64,000 nucleotides of DNA from Staphylococcus sp. NAM3COL9 (GTDB lineage Bacteria; Bacillota; Bacilli; Staphylococcales; Staphylococcaceae): contig NZ_LGPC01000016.1 in assembly GCF_001431205.1 (NCBI RefSeq), forward strand, positions 200,141-264,140. Direction: 5' to 3'. A model generated the notes under the pieces. The model ran no database searches. It was not told the DNA's origin and was given only the letters and a program-made list of their open reading frames with translations. This document shows positions 1 through 7,864 of this stretch, one piece after another (positions within the stretch are counted from its first letter, which is position 1; each line of letters opens with the position of its first letter). Position numbers and translations under genes: made by a program.

Positions 1-68
1 CATCATACAATTTTTAAAATATAAAAATGATTATCATCATACAATTTTTAAAATATAAAAATGATTAT
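1..68. repeat. 34-bp tandem duplication
   Basis: Bases 1-34 and 35-68 are identical. Since 34 is not a multiple of three, the second copy shifts the reading frame of the overlapping regulator gene. Reading the natural frame through copy 1 reaches TAA at 56-58 in copy 2. More copies may lie left of the window, and an assembly artefact at a contig end cannot be excluded. Confidence 0.9.
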
Positions 69-992
69 CATCATCAACAATCTAATTATAATTTTATAAT
101 GCTTTTTGATGCTGAACATTTATCATTAAAAGAAATTAACCGTTTATATATTAAAGTTAAAAATTTAAATATACGTATAAAACTAGGTATAACAGTAGAA
201 GGTGTAATAAAACAAACGCATTCCTTAAAAAGTGCATTTGATATATTACACAGATTTAACTTTGATTATCACTTTATTGATATTGAACAAAAATATGTCC
301 AATCATTGCTTAATAAGAAAAGTCATATATTTAATAATTCAATGGGCTATTTTGACTATTATAATCAACTCATTGAATCATCACAAATCCACACATCCAA
401 ATTTGTTTATACCAAACTCACCAAAAAATGCTTTAAATTATATAAAGAAAACACACCCTTAGAAACTGCCGACTTAATGTGTCATATATTAATTATGCTC
501 AATCGCGGAAGTGGCGTAGGTTACGAATTAATGACTAAAGATAGCATGGATATTGCATTAATGAATCGTCACGGAATATATGAGCCTTTAATGTATCTAT
601 ATCAAATTGTGAAACCTTTTATTGGCAAACCTTTATCAATTCATGAAAATTATATCGTTTTTAAAGATTTTCAATATATACACATATTATTATTTAATTC
701 ATTGAAACATCGCTTTTCACCACAAGAAGTACATAAATTTATTCTAAGACCTCATGTATTACCTACCCAGGCAATGCTATTTATACAAACACTTAATAGA
801 GAGCATGGTTTTATTGATTATGCCCTTCCACCTTTATTAAATGAAACGCATATCGAACGCACGCTCTTGGGTCATATAGAACAAGCGAATACGCCAAAAG
901 CCGAGATAAAACAATTTATAAGAACAGCTAATCCCTTAGAGTTTGAGCTTCATTACGACGAGCTAAAGTATATACGTATCTCACCATCCTAA
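27..992 (+). CDS. rsp: C-terminal part of an Rsp-like AraC-family regulator, frame broken at its left end
   Basis: The 321-residue frame resembles the C-terminal half of the large (about 700-residue) staphylococcal AraC regulators Rsp/Rbf, whose distal half looks like a glycosyl hydrolase 39 barrel and beta-sandwich (LFDAEHLSLKEI near residue 26, RGSGVGYELMT near 160, YALPPLLNE near 275). The N-terminal AraC helix-turn-helix part is not in the window. The visible ATG at 27 has no ribosome site and lies in a 34-bp tandem duplication; an in-frame TAA sits at 15-17. With one repeat copy the frame would run in from upstream as IIQFLKYKNDY. The gene therefore looks frameshifted here. Proximity to gltT and sarZ matches the order I recall around rsp in S. 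aureus. Rbf or another paralogue is possible. Confidence 0.55.
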   Translation: MIIIIQFLKYKNDYHHQQSNYNFIMLFDAEHLSLKEINRLYIKVKNLNIRIKLGITVEGVIKQTHSLKSAFDILHRFNFDYHFIDIEQKYVQSLLNKKSHIFNNSMGYFDYYNQLIESSQIHTSKFVYTKLTKKCFKLYKENTPLETADLMCHILIMLNRGSGVGYELMTKDSMDIALMNRHGIYEPLMYLYQIVKPFIGKPLSIHENYIVFKDFQYIHILLFNSLKHRFSPQEVHKFILRPHVLPTQAMLFIQTLNREHGFIDYALPPLLNETHIERTLLGHIEQANTPKAEIKQFIRTANPLEFELHYDELKYIRISPS

Positions 993-1149
993 GTAGAAAA
1001 CAATGTTATACTTAAATTAACTTTTCTTTATAAATAAGTCTAAAATAGTACCATTTATTATAAAACGAGTAAAGTCACCCACTTTATAATTGCATTATTT
1101 TAGCATTTCAGATATAAAAGAAGAAACGGATATAAAGGAGATTTCAACT

Positions 1150-1497
1150 TTGAAAAACAAAAAAATATTTGCAATTGTTATTAGTTCAGTGATGTTAATT
1201 GTTGCTATTGTTTTAGTCATTATGATGATGTCTAGCGGTCCAAAAGAGACTTATTATGGTTATATGGAAAACAGTACAACAGCTGAAAAAGTAATCAGCG
1301 AAAAAGATAAAAAGATAGAAAAAGATGTGAAGTTACCTTCTGAATCTGGATTTTCACCTAAGAGCGGAGATTTTGTTAAATTAGTAAAAGCTGAAGGTGA
1401 CGATACTTACAGTGAAATGGAAGTAATCGATCATGATGATATGCCACATGGCTTAATGATGAAAATTCATGACATGGGTGAGATGAAAGGCATGTAA
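1150..1497 (+). CDS. DUF4889 family membrane-anchored protein
   Basis: I start it at the TTG at 1150, nine bases after AAAGGAG (1134-1140); a longer reading from TTG 1090 has no ribosome site. The 115-residue product fits the usual length of the staphylococcal DUF4889 family. Residues about 5-28 are one hydrophobic segment (IFAIVISSVMLIVAIVLVIMMM) behind a KNKK start, so the rest (GPKETYYGYMEN onward) is probably extracytoplasmic. The tail is rich in Met, His and Asp (DHDDMPHGLMMKIHDMGEM), which could bind a metal, but that is only a guess. The function is unknown. It is a single gene between the regulator and gltT, with its own terminator. Confidence 0.75.
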   Translation: MKNKKIFAIVISSVMLIVAIVLVIMMMSSGPKETYYGYMENSTTAEKVISEKDKKIEKDVKLPSESGFSPKSGDFVKLVKAEGDDTYSEMEVIDHDDMPHGLMMKIHDMGEMKGM

Positions 1498-1535
1498 CCC
1501 AGAGAATTATGTAAATAATTAAGTCTTTTACGCCA

Positions 1536-1580
1536 AAAAAGCAGTTAAATTTTCTTAAACGGAAATTTAACTGCTTTTTT
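1536..1580 (+). terminator. Terminator after the DUF4889 gene
   Basis: The stem AAAAAGCAGTTAAATTT pairs with AAATTTAACTGCTTTTTT around a short loop. T-runs occur on both strands, so it may also stop gltT transcripts coming from the right. Confidence 0.85.
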
Positions 1581-1686
1581 ATTACTTAATTTTACAAATC
1601 CTTTTATTAAATTTATTAATCTATACAAAAACACTAAGTAGTAATTATTTCTCTACTTAGTGTCTTAAATGTCAGATTTTAATTCA

Positions 1687-2961
1687 TTATATAGATTTCA
1701 AATATGCTTCGCCTTTTTCTTTATCATAAACATTTTCCCATTTTGCAATTACAATTGTTGATAAGGCATTGCCCATAACGTTTACACATGTTCTTAACAT
1801 ATCTAACAAACGGTCCACACCAATAATAAGTGCTAACCCTTCTGCTGGTAAGCCCATAGAAGTTAATGTTGTGATTAGAACGACAATTGAAACTCCGGGG
1901 ACGCCTGCCATACCTTTTGAAGCAACCATTAAAGTAAGCATAAGCATAAGTTGCTGGCCTATTGACATATCAATACCATACATTTGCGCAACGAATAATG
2001 CAGCAATTGATTGATATAATGCAGAACCATCTAAGTTAAATGTATAACCGATTGGCACTACAAATGACGTAACGTCCTTTGGTGAACCGAATCTCTCCAT
2101 TTTTTGCATAATGATTGGAAGTACGGATTCAGAGCTTGACGTTGAAAATGCTAACAGTAATTCATTTTTTAATATTTTCATTATAGAGAAAATACTAATA
2201 CCACACATTTTTGCTACAATGCCTAAAATGACAACAATGAAGAAAATCATTGCACCAATTACAACAAGTAATAATTTTAATAAAGGTAACAATGCTGAAG
2301 CACCGAATGTCATAATTGTAGTACAAATGAATGCAAAAACACCTATTGGTGCTAATTTAAGAATTTTATTAATCATCCAAAATATAGCTTCTAACGAACC
2401 ACTCAAAAAATCTTTAACTGGTTTTGCTTTCTCTCCAATCGCTGATAATGCAACACCAAAAAACACAGCAAAGAAAATAATAGGTAAGAGCTCTCCTGCA
2501 GTTAAAGCTTCAAAAAAGTTCGTTGGTACTATCCCAACGATTGTATCGATAATATGATTTCCATATGTAGACTCCTCAGCAGCTTTTGCTGAAGTTTCAT
2601 AATTTGAAATGTCACCTTTTGGTAATTTATCTGGATCTAGTCCACTACCTGGTTTAAATACATTTGCAAAAACTAGTCCTAATCCGATTGCTATTGTTGT
2701 TATAATTTCAAAATACAAGATTGTTTTAAAGCCATAACGACCAACAGTTTTAGATTCACCTACATTTGATATAGATAAAGCTAATGAACAGAAAACAACT
2801 GGTATTACGATCATTTTTATTAAATTCAAGAAGATATCGCCAAATGGTTGAATATAGTTCGCGACTTCATCGTGCCCATAGAGTAATAAACCTACGACCA
2901 CACCTAATACTAATGCAATAATTACCTGCATTGGTAAACTAATTCTTCTAATAATTGCCAT
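1687..2961 (-). CDS. gltT: Proton/sodium-glutamate symporter
   Basis: This 424-residue protein belongs to the dicarboxylate/amino acid:cation symporter (DAACS, GltP/GltT) family, which imports glutamate or aspartate with H+ or Na+. Eight membrane helices and two re-entrant hairpins fit. The serine-rich hairpin 1 (STSSSESVLPIIMQ, near 275), the TM7 motif (FNLDGSALYQ, near 310), hairpin 2 (AGVPGVSIVVL, near 355) and the TM8 ligand region (CVNVMGNALST, near 395) are all present. I prefer the ATG at 2961, which has AGAAGGAG eight bases upstream, over an ATG at 2985 that falls at the predicted transcription start. It is transcribed alone. Specificity (glutamate versus aspartate) is by family only. 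Confidence 0.88.
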   Translation of the reverse strand: MAIIRRISLPMQVIIALVLGVVVGLLLYGHDEVANYIQPFGDIFLNLIKMIVIPVVFCSLALSISNVGESKTVGRYGFKTILYFEIITTIAIGLGLVFANVFKPGSGLDPDKLPKGDISNYETSAKAAEESTYGNHIIDTIVGIVPTNFFEALTAGELLPIIFFAVFFGVALSAIGEKAKPVKDFLSGSLEAIFWMINKILKLAPIGVFAFICTTIMTFGASALLPLLKLLLVVIGAMIFFIVVILGIVAKMCGISIFSIMKILKNELLLAFSTSSSESVLPIIMQKMERFGSPKDVTSFVVPIGYTFNLDGSALYQSIAALFVAQMYGIDMSIGQQLMLMLTLMVASKGMAGVPGVSIVVLITTLTSMGLPAEGLALIIGVDRLLDMLRTCVNVMGNALSTIVIAKWENVYDKEKGEAYLKSI

Positions 2962-2991
2962 GATATACGCTCCTTCTTCTGACATCGCTTA

Positions 2992-3000
2992 ATTATATCA
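2992..3000 (-). promoter_or_regulatory. Extended -10 promoter of gltT
   Basis: On the minus strand TGATATAAT (TGn followed by a perfect TATAAT) lies about 31 bases before the gltT start. No good -35 is visible at the usual spacing, as is common for extended -10 promoters. Confidence 0.5.
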
Positions 3001-3285
3001 GAATAGCTTTCCCTGTAATTACAAAATTTTCTACTAAAAATGTCATTTTATACTTTAAATGTCTTTATACAAAATTAATTAATATTTAAGTAACATAATC
3101 GGTTTATAATTTTCATAAAAACGTCCTAATACTACAGTACCAATAAGTATAAAAATTTAATCCCATATATAAATGCTTCTATCGACCTTCCTTTTTATGT
3201 ATTTCCCTTATTTTTTATATTTGAGTAACTTAAGATTTTACAACAAGCGATTATTGATGGTTTGTTTTCACTTTACTAATTCATA

Positions 3286-3325
3286 CCAAAAAGCGTAGCT
3301 ACAATATTTGTAGCTACGCTTTTAT
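3286..3325 (-). terminator. Terminator of the DUF3139 gene
   Basis: Near-perfect palindrome AAGCGTAGCTACAA / TTGTAGCTACGCTT with a very short loop; the minus-strand reading ends in a T-run (AAAAA at 3286-3290 on plus). Confidence 0.85.
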
Positions 3326-3351
3326 TTTAAAACTTATTATTATTTCTATAG

Positions 3352-3708
3352 TTAGTCTTTAATTTTATAATCTTTTTCAAATGCATTATGTTTGGCGCCT
3401 TTGATATCTTTATTTGTTTCTGGATCAAAACCTTGAACTACAATTCCTGTAGTCATACTGATTGGTTGAACTACATAAGTATGTTTTGGATCATCTTTAA
3501 ATTTAACTTCTTTATAAAACAACCCTTTTTTAGCACTGTACAGCGTTTCTTCAGATTTAATTTTCTCTGTCAAATTTTGGTCTTTCATATAATGATCAAC
3601 TAATTCTAAGTGTTTATGCCCTTGGTATGTTCTCATAGCAAAGAAAAATACAATTGAAATTATAAGCGCTAAAACTAATACACCCATAATTTTAAAAAAT
3701 GTCTTCAT
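3352..3708 (-). CDS. DUF3139 family protein
   Basis: The 118-residue product begins with a single hydrophobic helix (residues about 5-26, IMGVLVLALIISIVFFFAM) and continues with an exposed domain of about 90 residues carrying the DUF3139 pattern (KSEETLYSAKKGLFYKEVKFKDDPKHTYVVQ). The ATG at 3708 follows AGAGGAGATTATAA, a good ribosome site. DUF3139 proteins are short, membrane-anchored and uncharacterised in Firmicutes. It is monocistronic and points away from sarZ. No lipobox is present, so it is probably a type II membrane protein rather than a lipoprotein. Function unknown. Confidence 0.75.
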   Translation of the reverse strand: MKTFFKIMGVLVLALIISIVFFFAMRTYQGHKHLELVDHYMKDQNLTEKIKSEETLYSAKKGLFYKEVKFKDDPKHTYVVQPISMTTGIVVQGFDPETNKDIKGAKHNAFEKDYKIKD

Positions 3709-4166
3709 TTATAATCTCCTCTAGTTAACGCGATATCTTTCTATAGTAAAGTAAGTCATTAACCTAATATGTAAGTCATATCTTACTCAAATCATTAGTG
3801 CTCGCTCATTTAAATTCATAATAATAATAGTATGACTGATTATAAAGCAATTATAAAGCGTTATAACTGTTTTGTAACAAAATCTCCTTATATTTCAGTA
3901 CATTCCAAGCCTCAAGTTAATATTTCTTAATATCATTTAATGCATCAATCATAATTTCAAGGTTAGTCGTATTGATTTAAAGCTTAGAATATATATATGA
4001 TTTCAAGGTAATTAAGACGTGTAGAATGTTATAATATTAAATTTCCACCTATATAATAAGATAATAGTTAAAAAATAGTATAAAAAGCTATATCTAAAGG
4101 TGCGCAACCGTTCCTTGACAATGAATGATGTTCATAATATGGTTAAATTTCAAAAGGGGTGATTAA
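3709..4166. other. Intergenic gap upstream of sarZ
   Basis: This gap holds the divergent upstream regions of the DUF3139 gene and sarZ. A direct repeat ATTTCAAGGT occurs near 3954 and again near 4000. The likely sarZ promoter is at 4115-4143. I find no convincing small gene. Confidence 0.5.
4115..4143 (+). promoter_or_regulatory. Candidate sarZ promoter
   Basis: A perfect -35 TTGACA (4115-4120) is followed after 17 bases by TATGGT, with TAATAT also overlapping slightly earlier. It lies about 25 bases before the sarZ start codon. Confidence 0.4.
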
Positions 4167-4607
4167 ATGGAGGAAAAGGACAACTACCTAGAAAAGCAAC
4201 TATGCTTTCTATTTTATGTTTCTTCTAAAGAAATAATTAAAAAGTATACTTCTCATTTAAAAGAGTATGATTTAACATATACAGGTTATATCGTTTTACT
4301 CGCAATTAAGGTGGACGAAAAAATTAATATTAAGACGCTTGGAGAGCGTGTCTTTTTAGATTCTGGAACACTTACACCTTTGTTAAAAAAACTTGAGAAA
4401 AAAGGTTACGTAACAAGAACTCGTGAGATTGATGACGAACGTAACTTACAAATTGCACTTACTGATAAAGGGACAAACGTGCAAGAACCACTTTCAAAAG
4501 TTTCAAAAAAAGTCTTTGGTGAATTCGACATGGACATAGATGAAGCTATAGATTTAAAAGATACATTGCAAAAATTTGTTAATAAACATTTCACGAAAGA
4601 TATTTAA
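4167..4607 (+). CDS. sarZ: Redox-sensing MarR-family regulator SarZ
   Basis: SarZ is a MarR/OhrR-type winged-helix repressor/activator. In S. aureus it senses organic peroxides through one cysteine and controls virulence and redox genes. The first 40 residues ([21 protein letters not shown]) and the wing region ([24 protein letters not shown]) are nearly those of S. aureus SarZ. The single sensing Cys is at position 13. The winged helix spans about residues 55-100, with a C-terminal dimerisation helix after it. The length of 146 residues is normal. The ATG at 4167 follows AAAAGGGGTG. It is monocistronic. The order gltT, DUF3139, sarZ, hsp20 matches what I recall for S. aureus. Confidence 0.92.
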   Translation: MEEKDNYLEKQLCFLFYVSSKEIIKKYTSHLKEYDLTYTGYIVLLAIKVDEKINIKTLGERVFLDSGTLTPLLKKLEKKGYVTRTREIDDERNLQIALTDKGTNVQEPLSKVSKKVFGEFDMDIDEAIDLKDTLQKFVNKHFTKDI

Positions 4608-4983
4608 TTCATATGGGGTTTGTTGAGGTTAAATGGGACAATGTAATACATACATAACATTTTTATCTTCGACTCACCTCTTTTTAATTCTACTTACTAC
4701 AATACCCACTTGCTTTACTTTACGCCTATAACTAAACTATCAAAACACTTATTGTAAAACAGGTTCTACATACTATCGATGCATTTTAAATGTTTCAACT
4801 TTCATGCTAAAATAATATGAATACAACGTTTAATAGTTTGACTTTGATTTTCTTTGACTATTTTATTATAATATATTTGTAAGTAAACTAAGTTTTCACC
4901 TTGATTTTATATTTTTTATAACTTAAACTTCAATTCCATTCGATTAAATATAGCAATTAAACTACGTTGAGGAGAGATGTAGC
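4608..4983. other. Intergenic gap sarZ / hsp20
   Basis: This AT-rich leader holds the hsp20 promoter (4844-4872) and a roughly 100-base 5' untranslated region. I see no clear sarZ terminator hairpin and no CIRCE element or CtsR heptad repeats. Confidence 0.5.
4844..4872 (+). promoter_or_regulatory. Promoter of the hsp20 gene
   Basis: TTGATT (4844-4849), a 17-base spacer and a perfect TATAAT (4867-4872). Two TTGACT hexamers nearby (4838, 4854) are at wrong spacings. Confidence 0.5.
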
Positions 4984-5418
4984 ATGACTTTTGAAAATAA
5001 AAATTTTAACAATCCGTTTATCGATGTAAATCCAGGTGATTTATTCAAAGATTTTGGAAAACAAATTTTCGAACATTTTCCTGGCAATGAGCGTATTAAA
5101 TCAGATATTAAAGAATTAGACAACGCCTATATTGTCGAAGCTGAACTTCCAGGTATTAAAAAAGAAAATATTAGTTTAGAATTTGAAAATAATTTGCTAA
5201 CGATTGAAGGTAAACAAACTGTCGAAGTTCAAGATGAAAACGACAATAAACATGCAATACACCAAGAACGTAACCATAGTGATTTGAGCCGCCAATTCCC
5301 ATTTGAAAATGTTGATGATTCTAGTATCAAAGCTTCTTATGAAAATGGCCTACTCACTGTAACGTTGCCTAAAAAAGAGCAAAAAGAACAACCAAAGTCT
5401 AACATCAAAATAGACTAA
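4984..5418 (+). CDS. Small heat shock protein, Hsp20 family
   Basis: Hsp20/alpha-crystallin chaperones hold unfolding proteins in the cytoplasm without using ATP. The 144-residue product has a short N-terminal arm, an alpha-crystallin domain at about residues 38-130 (ELDNAYIVEAELPGIKKENISLEFENN, then SRQFPFENVDDSSIKASYENGLLTVTLPK) and a charged tail ending NIKID, whose I-x-I motif is the usual oligomer contact. The ATG follows GAGGAGAGATGTAGC. The gene is single, with its own promoter and a strong terminator. Its position after sarZ is conserved, as I recall, with S. aureus. Whether SarZ regulates it cannot be told from sequence. Confidence 0.9.
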   Translation: MTFENKNFNNPFIDVNPGDLFKDFGKQIFEHFPGNERIKSDIKELDNAYIVEAELPGIKKENISLEFENNLLTIEGKQTVEVQDENDNKHAIHQERNHSDLSRQFPFENVDDSSIKASYENGLLTVTLPKKEQKEQPKSNIKID

Positions 5419-5433
5419 ACATTTGTAGATAAT

Positions 5434-5476
5434 AAATAGCGCTACATTTCCAACATATGGTAATGTAGCGCTATTT
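5434..5476 (+). terminator. Terminator of the hsp20 gene
   Basis: The stem AAATAGCGCTACATT pairs with AATGTAGCGCTATTT around a 13-base loop. Confidence 0.85.
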
Positions 5477-5584
5477 GTTATCTTAATTTTAATTTCTGCC
5501 TATTGTAAGAAATCCGTCTCAATTTTTCTGTTTTTACGACATGTAGCATGGTAATAAGGCCAATAAAACCAAAGAATGCTAAAA

Positions 5585-5623
5585 ATAGGGAATCCCTTAT
5601 CTAACTACTATGGGATTCCCTAT
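5585..5623 (-). terminator. Terminator of the GNAT gene
   Basis: The stem ATAGGGAATCCC pairs with GGGATTCCCTAT; the minus-strand reading runs into TTTTT. Confidence 0.8.
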
Positions 5624-5640
5624 GCATTTTATTCAATTTA

Positions 5641-6177
5641 TCAAAATGGTGGCATGCCTAACACTTCTTCATCAAAACTTTCTGGAATAAGGACTTTTCT
5701 CATGATAACCCCTAAATCTCCATCGTTACTCTCATGCTCAGCGTATATTTCATAACCACGTTTTTTATAAATATCTAGTAACCAAGGATGTAAACGTGCA
5801 GATGTGCCAAGTGTTACTGCTGGTGCTTTAAGCGTATCTCTTAAATAAGTCTCCTCAACATATTTTAACAATTGACTTCCTATACCTTTACCATCGTATG
5901 ATGGCTTCGTAGCGAACCACCAAACAAATGGATATATTGATAGACGTTGTTTTCCTTCCCAAGGATAACGTACTGTGAGCGTTGAAATTATGTCATGCTC
6001 GTCTTCTAGTACAAACATCGTACTTGTTTTAATATTCTTTTTAACTAACTCAACATTCGCATTAACTGATGGCCAATCTATACCTAATTCTCTTAACGGT
6101 GTAAAAGATTCATACATCAATTTGTGTAATGCCTCCGCGTCAGACTCCACAGCAACTCTTATATTATAATCAGACAT
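5641..6177 (-). CDS. GNAT-family N-acetyltransferase
   Basis: The product (178 residues from the ATG at 6177) has the GNAT fold. The substrate-side beta strand region lies at about residues 5-75. Motif A for acetyl-CoA is KPSYDGKGIGSQLLKYVEE near residue 95 (Q/R-x-x-G-x-G/A pattern as GKGIGS). Motif B follows near residue 130 (WLLDIYKKRGYEIYAE). I chose the start at MSDYNIRV because GAGAAGGAG precedes it at correct spacing; an upstream ATG at 6246 has none. The acceptor substrate cannot be read from sequence. It is monocistronic, flanked by terminators on both sides. Confidence 0.8.
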   Translation of the reverse strand: MSDYNIRVAVESDAEALHKLMYESFTPLRELGIDWPSVNANVELVKKNIKTSTMFVLEDEHDIISTLTVRYPWEGKQRLSIYPFVWWFATKPSYDGKGIGSQLLKYVEETYLRDTLKAPAVTLGTSARLHPWLLDIYKKRGYEIYAEHESNDGDLGVIMRKVLIPESFDEEVLGMPPF

Positions 6178-6310
6178 TTTGTCACTCCTTCTCAATTTAT
6201 AGCTTATTAATTCATGGATAACATCCCTAAAAAAATCATAAACCATTTACAATCATATCAATACAATATGGTTTCTTAATTATTGAGTCAATTATTATGT
6301 TTTAAAAATG

Positions 6311-6348
6311 AAAAAAGCACCATCACAAAATAAATTATGATCGTGCTT
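6311..6348 (-). terminator. Terminator of the formate/nitrite transporter gene
   Basis: On the minus strand AAGCACGATCA pairs (with one mismatch) with TGATGGTGCTT, followed by TTTTTT. Confidence 0.75.
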
Positions 6349-6367
6349 GTTATTATTATGAATGCCA

Positions 6368-7186
6368 TTAATCATGTAAGCTATTTCGTTTACCATTTAA
6401 ATACGCATAAACTAGACCAACGAAAATACCTCCACCAATGTAGTTACCTATAAAGGCGAACACAATATTTTTCAATACGTGTAACCATGACACTACATCA
6501 AAATTATAAAAAATCATACCTGCATAAAGTCCTGCATTAAATACAACATGCTCATAACCCATAAATACAAAGACAATGACTCCACTAGCAATGAAAAACG
6601 CTTTAGTTAGACCATCTTTAAATTGAATTGATAAATAAATACCAATATTAATAAAGAAATTACAAAAAATGGCTTTACCTAAAATGTCATACCATGTGGC
6701 ATCTATCGTCTTACCATTAACAAGCTTCGTTAAGCTTGTAACCATGTCTGAAGTCATGATTGGGGTGAATTTCATTAAACCAAATAAGATAAATCCACCT
6801 ATTATATTAAAAAGAAAACATACCATCATAATACCCAATGCTTTATTCATACCAATAACTTTATAATACCAACCGACCGTTAAAAACATAAAGTTACTCG
6901 TTAATAATTCTGAATGTGAAAGTACAATTAAAATCAAGGCTAAACTGAATGAAATAGCTCCCATTAAATTAATTAAACCTTCATTTGCACCTGCAAATTG
7001 TGTTTTTATAGCTAGCATAAATACAGTTACGATTGCTAGTAAAAACCCTGACATGATTGATTTAAGCGTATAACGACCAGGTGTCTGATCAAACAATACT
7101 TCCTTCATTTGTACTTGATTATTAATATTATCAATCGTTTCTCTCGACATGTATGTATCCTTAACAGATTTATTATTATCTACCAA
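6368..7186 (-). CDS. Formate/nitrite transporter (FNT) family channel
   Basis: FNT channels are pentameric inner-membrane pores for formate, nitrite or hydrosulfide. The 272-residue protein shows six hydrophobic helices, the early loop motif HSELLTSNFMFL near residue 92, and the central-histidine motif GYEHVVFNAG near residue 210, which is diagnostic. The start is a TTG at 7186 with AAAGGGGG eight bases upstream; an internal ATG at residue 13 has no comparable site. NirC (nitrite) and FocA (formate) cannot be separated with certainty by eye. It diverges from a YwnA-like Rrf2 regulator gene 200 bp away, which is the obvious candidate controller. Confidence 0.85.
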   Translation of the reverse strand: MVDNNKSVKDTYMSRETIDNINNQVQMKEVLFDQTPGRYTLKSIMSGFLLAIVTVFMLAIKTQFAGANEGLINLMGAISFSLALILIVLSHSELLTSNFMFLTVGWYYKVIGMNKALGIMMVCFLFNIIGGFILFGLMKFTPIMTSDMVTSLTKLVNGKTIDATWYDILGKAIFCNFFINIGIYLSIQFKDGLTKAFFIASGVIVFVFMGYEHVVFNAGLYAGMIFYNFDVVSWLHVLKNIVFAFIGNYIGGGIFVGLVYAYLNGKRNSLHD

Positions 7187-7310
7187 GAAATACGCCCCCT
7201 TTTCATTTCAAAAAAATGATAATTACTCTATACCAATAATGTTATTATATTCGTTTCAGTAGATATTTAATAGTCAAAAAATAAGTTTTTTTATTTTAAA
7301 AATTAATATA

Positions 7311-7339
7311 TTGCACGTTAGCCTAAAATAACGTAAAAT
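7311..7339 (+). promoter_or_regulatory. Promoter and inverted-repeat operator of the Rrf2 gene
   Basis: TTGCAC (7311-7316), a 17-base spacer and TAAAAT (7334-7339) form a promoter. An inverted repeat ACGTTA-N8-TAACGT (7315-7334) fills the spacer. A second repeat ACTTGT-N13-ACAAGT (7342-7366) lies just downstream in the leader. The placement suggests autorepression. Confidence 0.55.
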
Positions 7340-7388
7340 TCACTTGTACTAGAAATAAACACAAGTAAAACCTAAAGGAGGTATATAC

Positions 7389-7790
7389 TTGAATACACAA
7401 TTCTCTGTTTCAATCCATATTCTCTCCCTGTTAGCTATAAAAAACGAACCTGTTTCAAGTCAATATATCGCTGACAGTATTAATAGTAACGCCACTTTAG
7501 TGAGAAAATTATGCCGCTATTTAAGAGACGGTAATTTTATACAGAGTAGCCAAGGTATCGCAGGTTACAGTTTAACTCATTCACCCCATGATATTAGATT
7601 AGGTGATTTATATAAGCTGATTTTTTCTAACACAACCCACTTCGCAAAAATTCATTGTCATACGAACACTGATTGTCCTGTCGGGAAAAATATTACGCAC
7701 GCACTTGACGAAATATATAGTGATGTAGACGATACGCTTATAAATAAACTTAACACCTATACGATTAAAAGTGTCATCGATTGCTTTTAA
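7389..7790 (+). CDS. YwnA-like Rrf2-family transcription regulator
   Basis: Rrf2 regulators are dimeric winged-helix proteins, often sensing through Fe-S clusters or thiols. The 133-residue protein has the winged helix at residues about 1-60 (FSVSIHILSLLAIKN, IADSINSNATLVRKLCRYLRDGNFI), followed by the G-x-x-GYSL wing. Its C-terminal part, HCHTNTDCPVGKNITHALDEIYSDVDDTL, closely follows B. subtilis YwnA. Cysteines occur at LCRY, IHCHT, DCPVG and near the C-terminus; this is not the classic three-Cys Fe-S spacing of IscR/NsrR. The start is a TTG seven bases after AAAGGAGG. It is divergent from the FNT channel gene. The signal sensed is unknown. Confidence 0.85.
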   Translation: MNTQFSVSIHILSLLAIKNEPVSSQYIADSINSNATLVRKLCRYLRDGNFIQSSQGIAGYSLTHSPHDIRLGDLYKLIFSNTTHFAKIHCHTNTDCPVGKNITHALDEIYSDVDDTLINKLNTYTIKSVIDCF

Positions 7791-7796
7791 ACAAAT

Positions 7797-7864
7797 AACG
7801 CTTGATTATCTTGCTATGTGCTTAATTTTCATTAAGTTAAAACAAGATAATCAAGCGTTTTATT
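7797..7864. terminator. Bidirectional terminator between Rrf2 and GntR genes
   Basis: A 17-bp perfect stem, AACGCTTGATTATCTTG with CAAGATAATCAAGCGTT, sits between the two convergent genes, with T-rich flanks on both strands. Confidence 0.85.

Larger units (their letters stand above)
2962..3351. other. Intergenic gap gltT / DUF3139 gene
   Basis: This AT-rich gap holds the gltT extended -10 promoter at its left end and the terminator of the DUF3139 gene at its right end. I see no open frame, riboswitch or repeat in the remainder. Confidence 0.6.

Noticed and set aside
232..462. 76-codon frame inside the Rsp-like gene
   Set aside because: It lies wholly within the larger frame, has no ribosome site and reads as low-complexity shadow sequence.
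2111..2557. 148-codon plus-strand frame opposite gltT
   Set aside because: It is antisense to clear membrane-helix coding; the Asn/Ile/Lys-rich composition and lack of a ribosome site mark it as a shadow.
4608..4983. CIRCE or CtsR box at hsp20
   Set aside because: Neither TTAGCACTC-N9-GAGTGCTAA nor the CtsR heptad repeat was found by eye.
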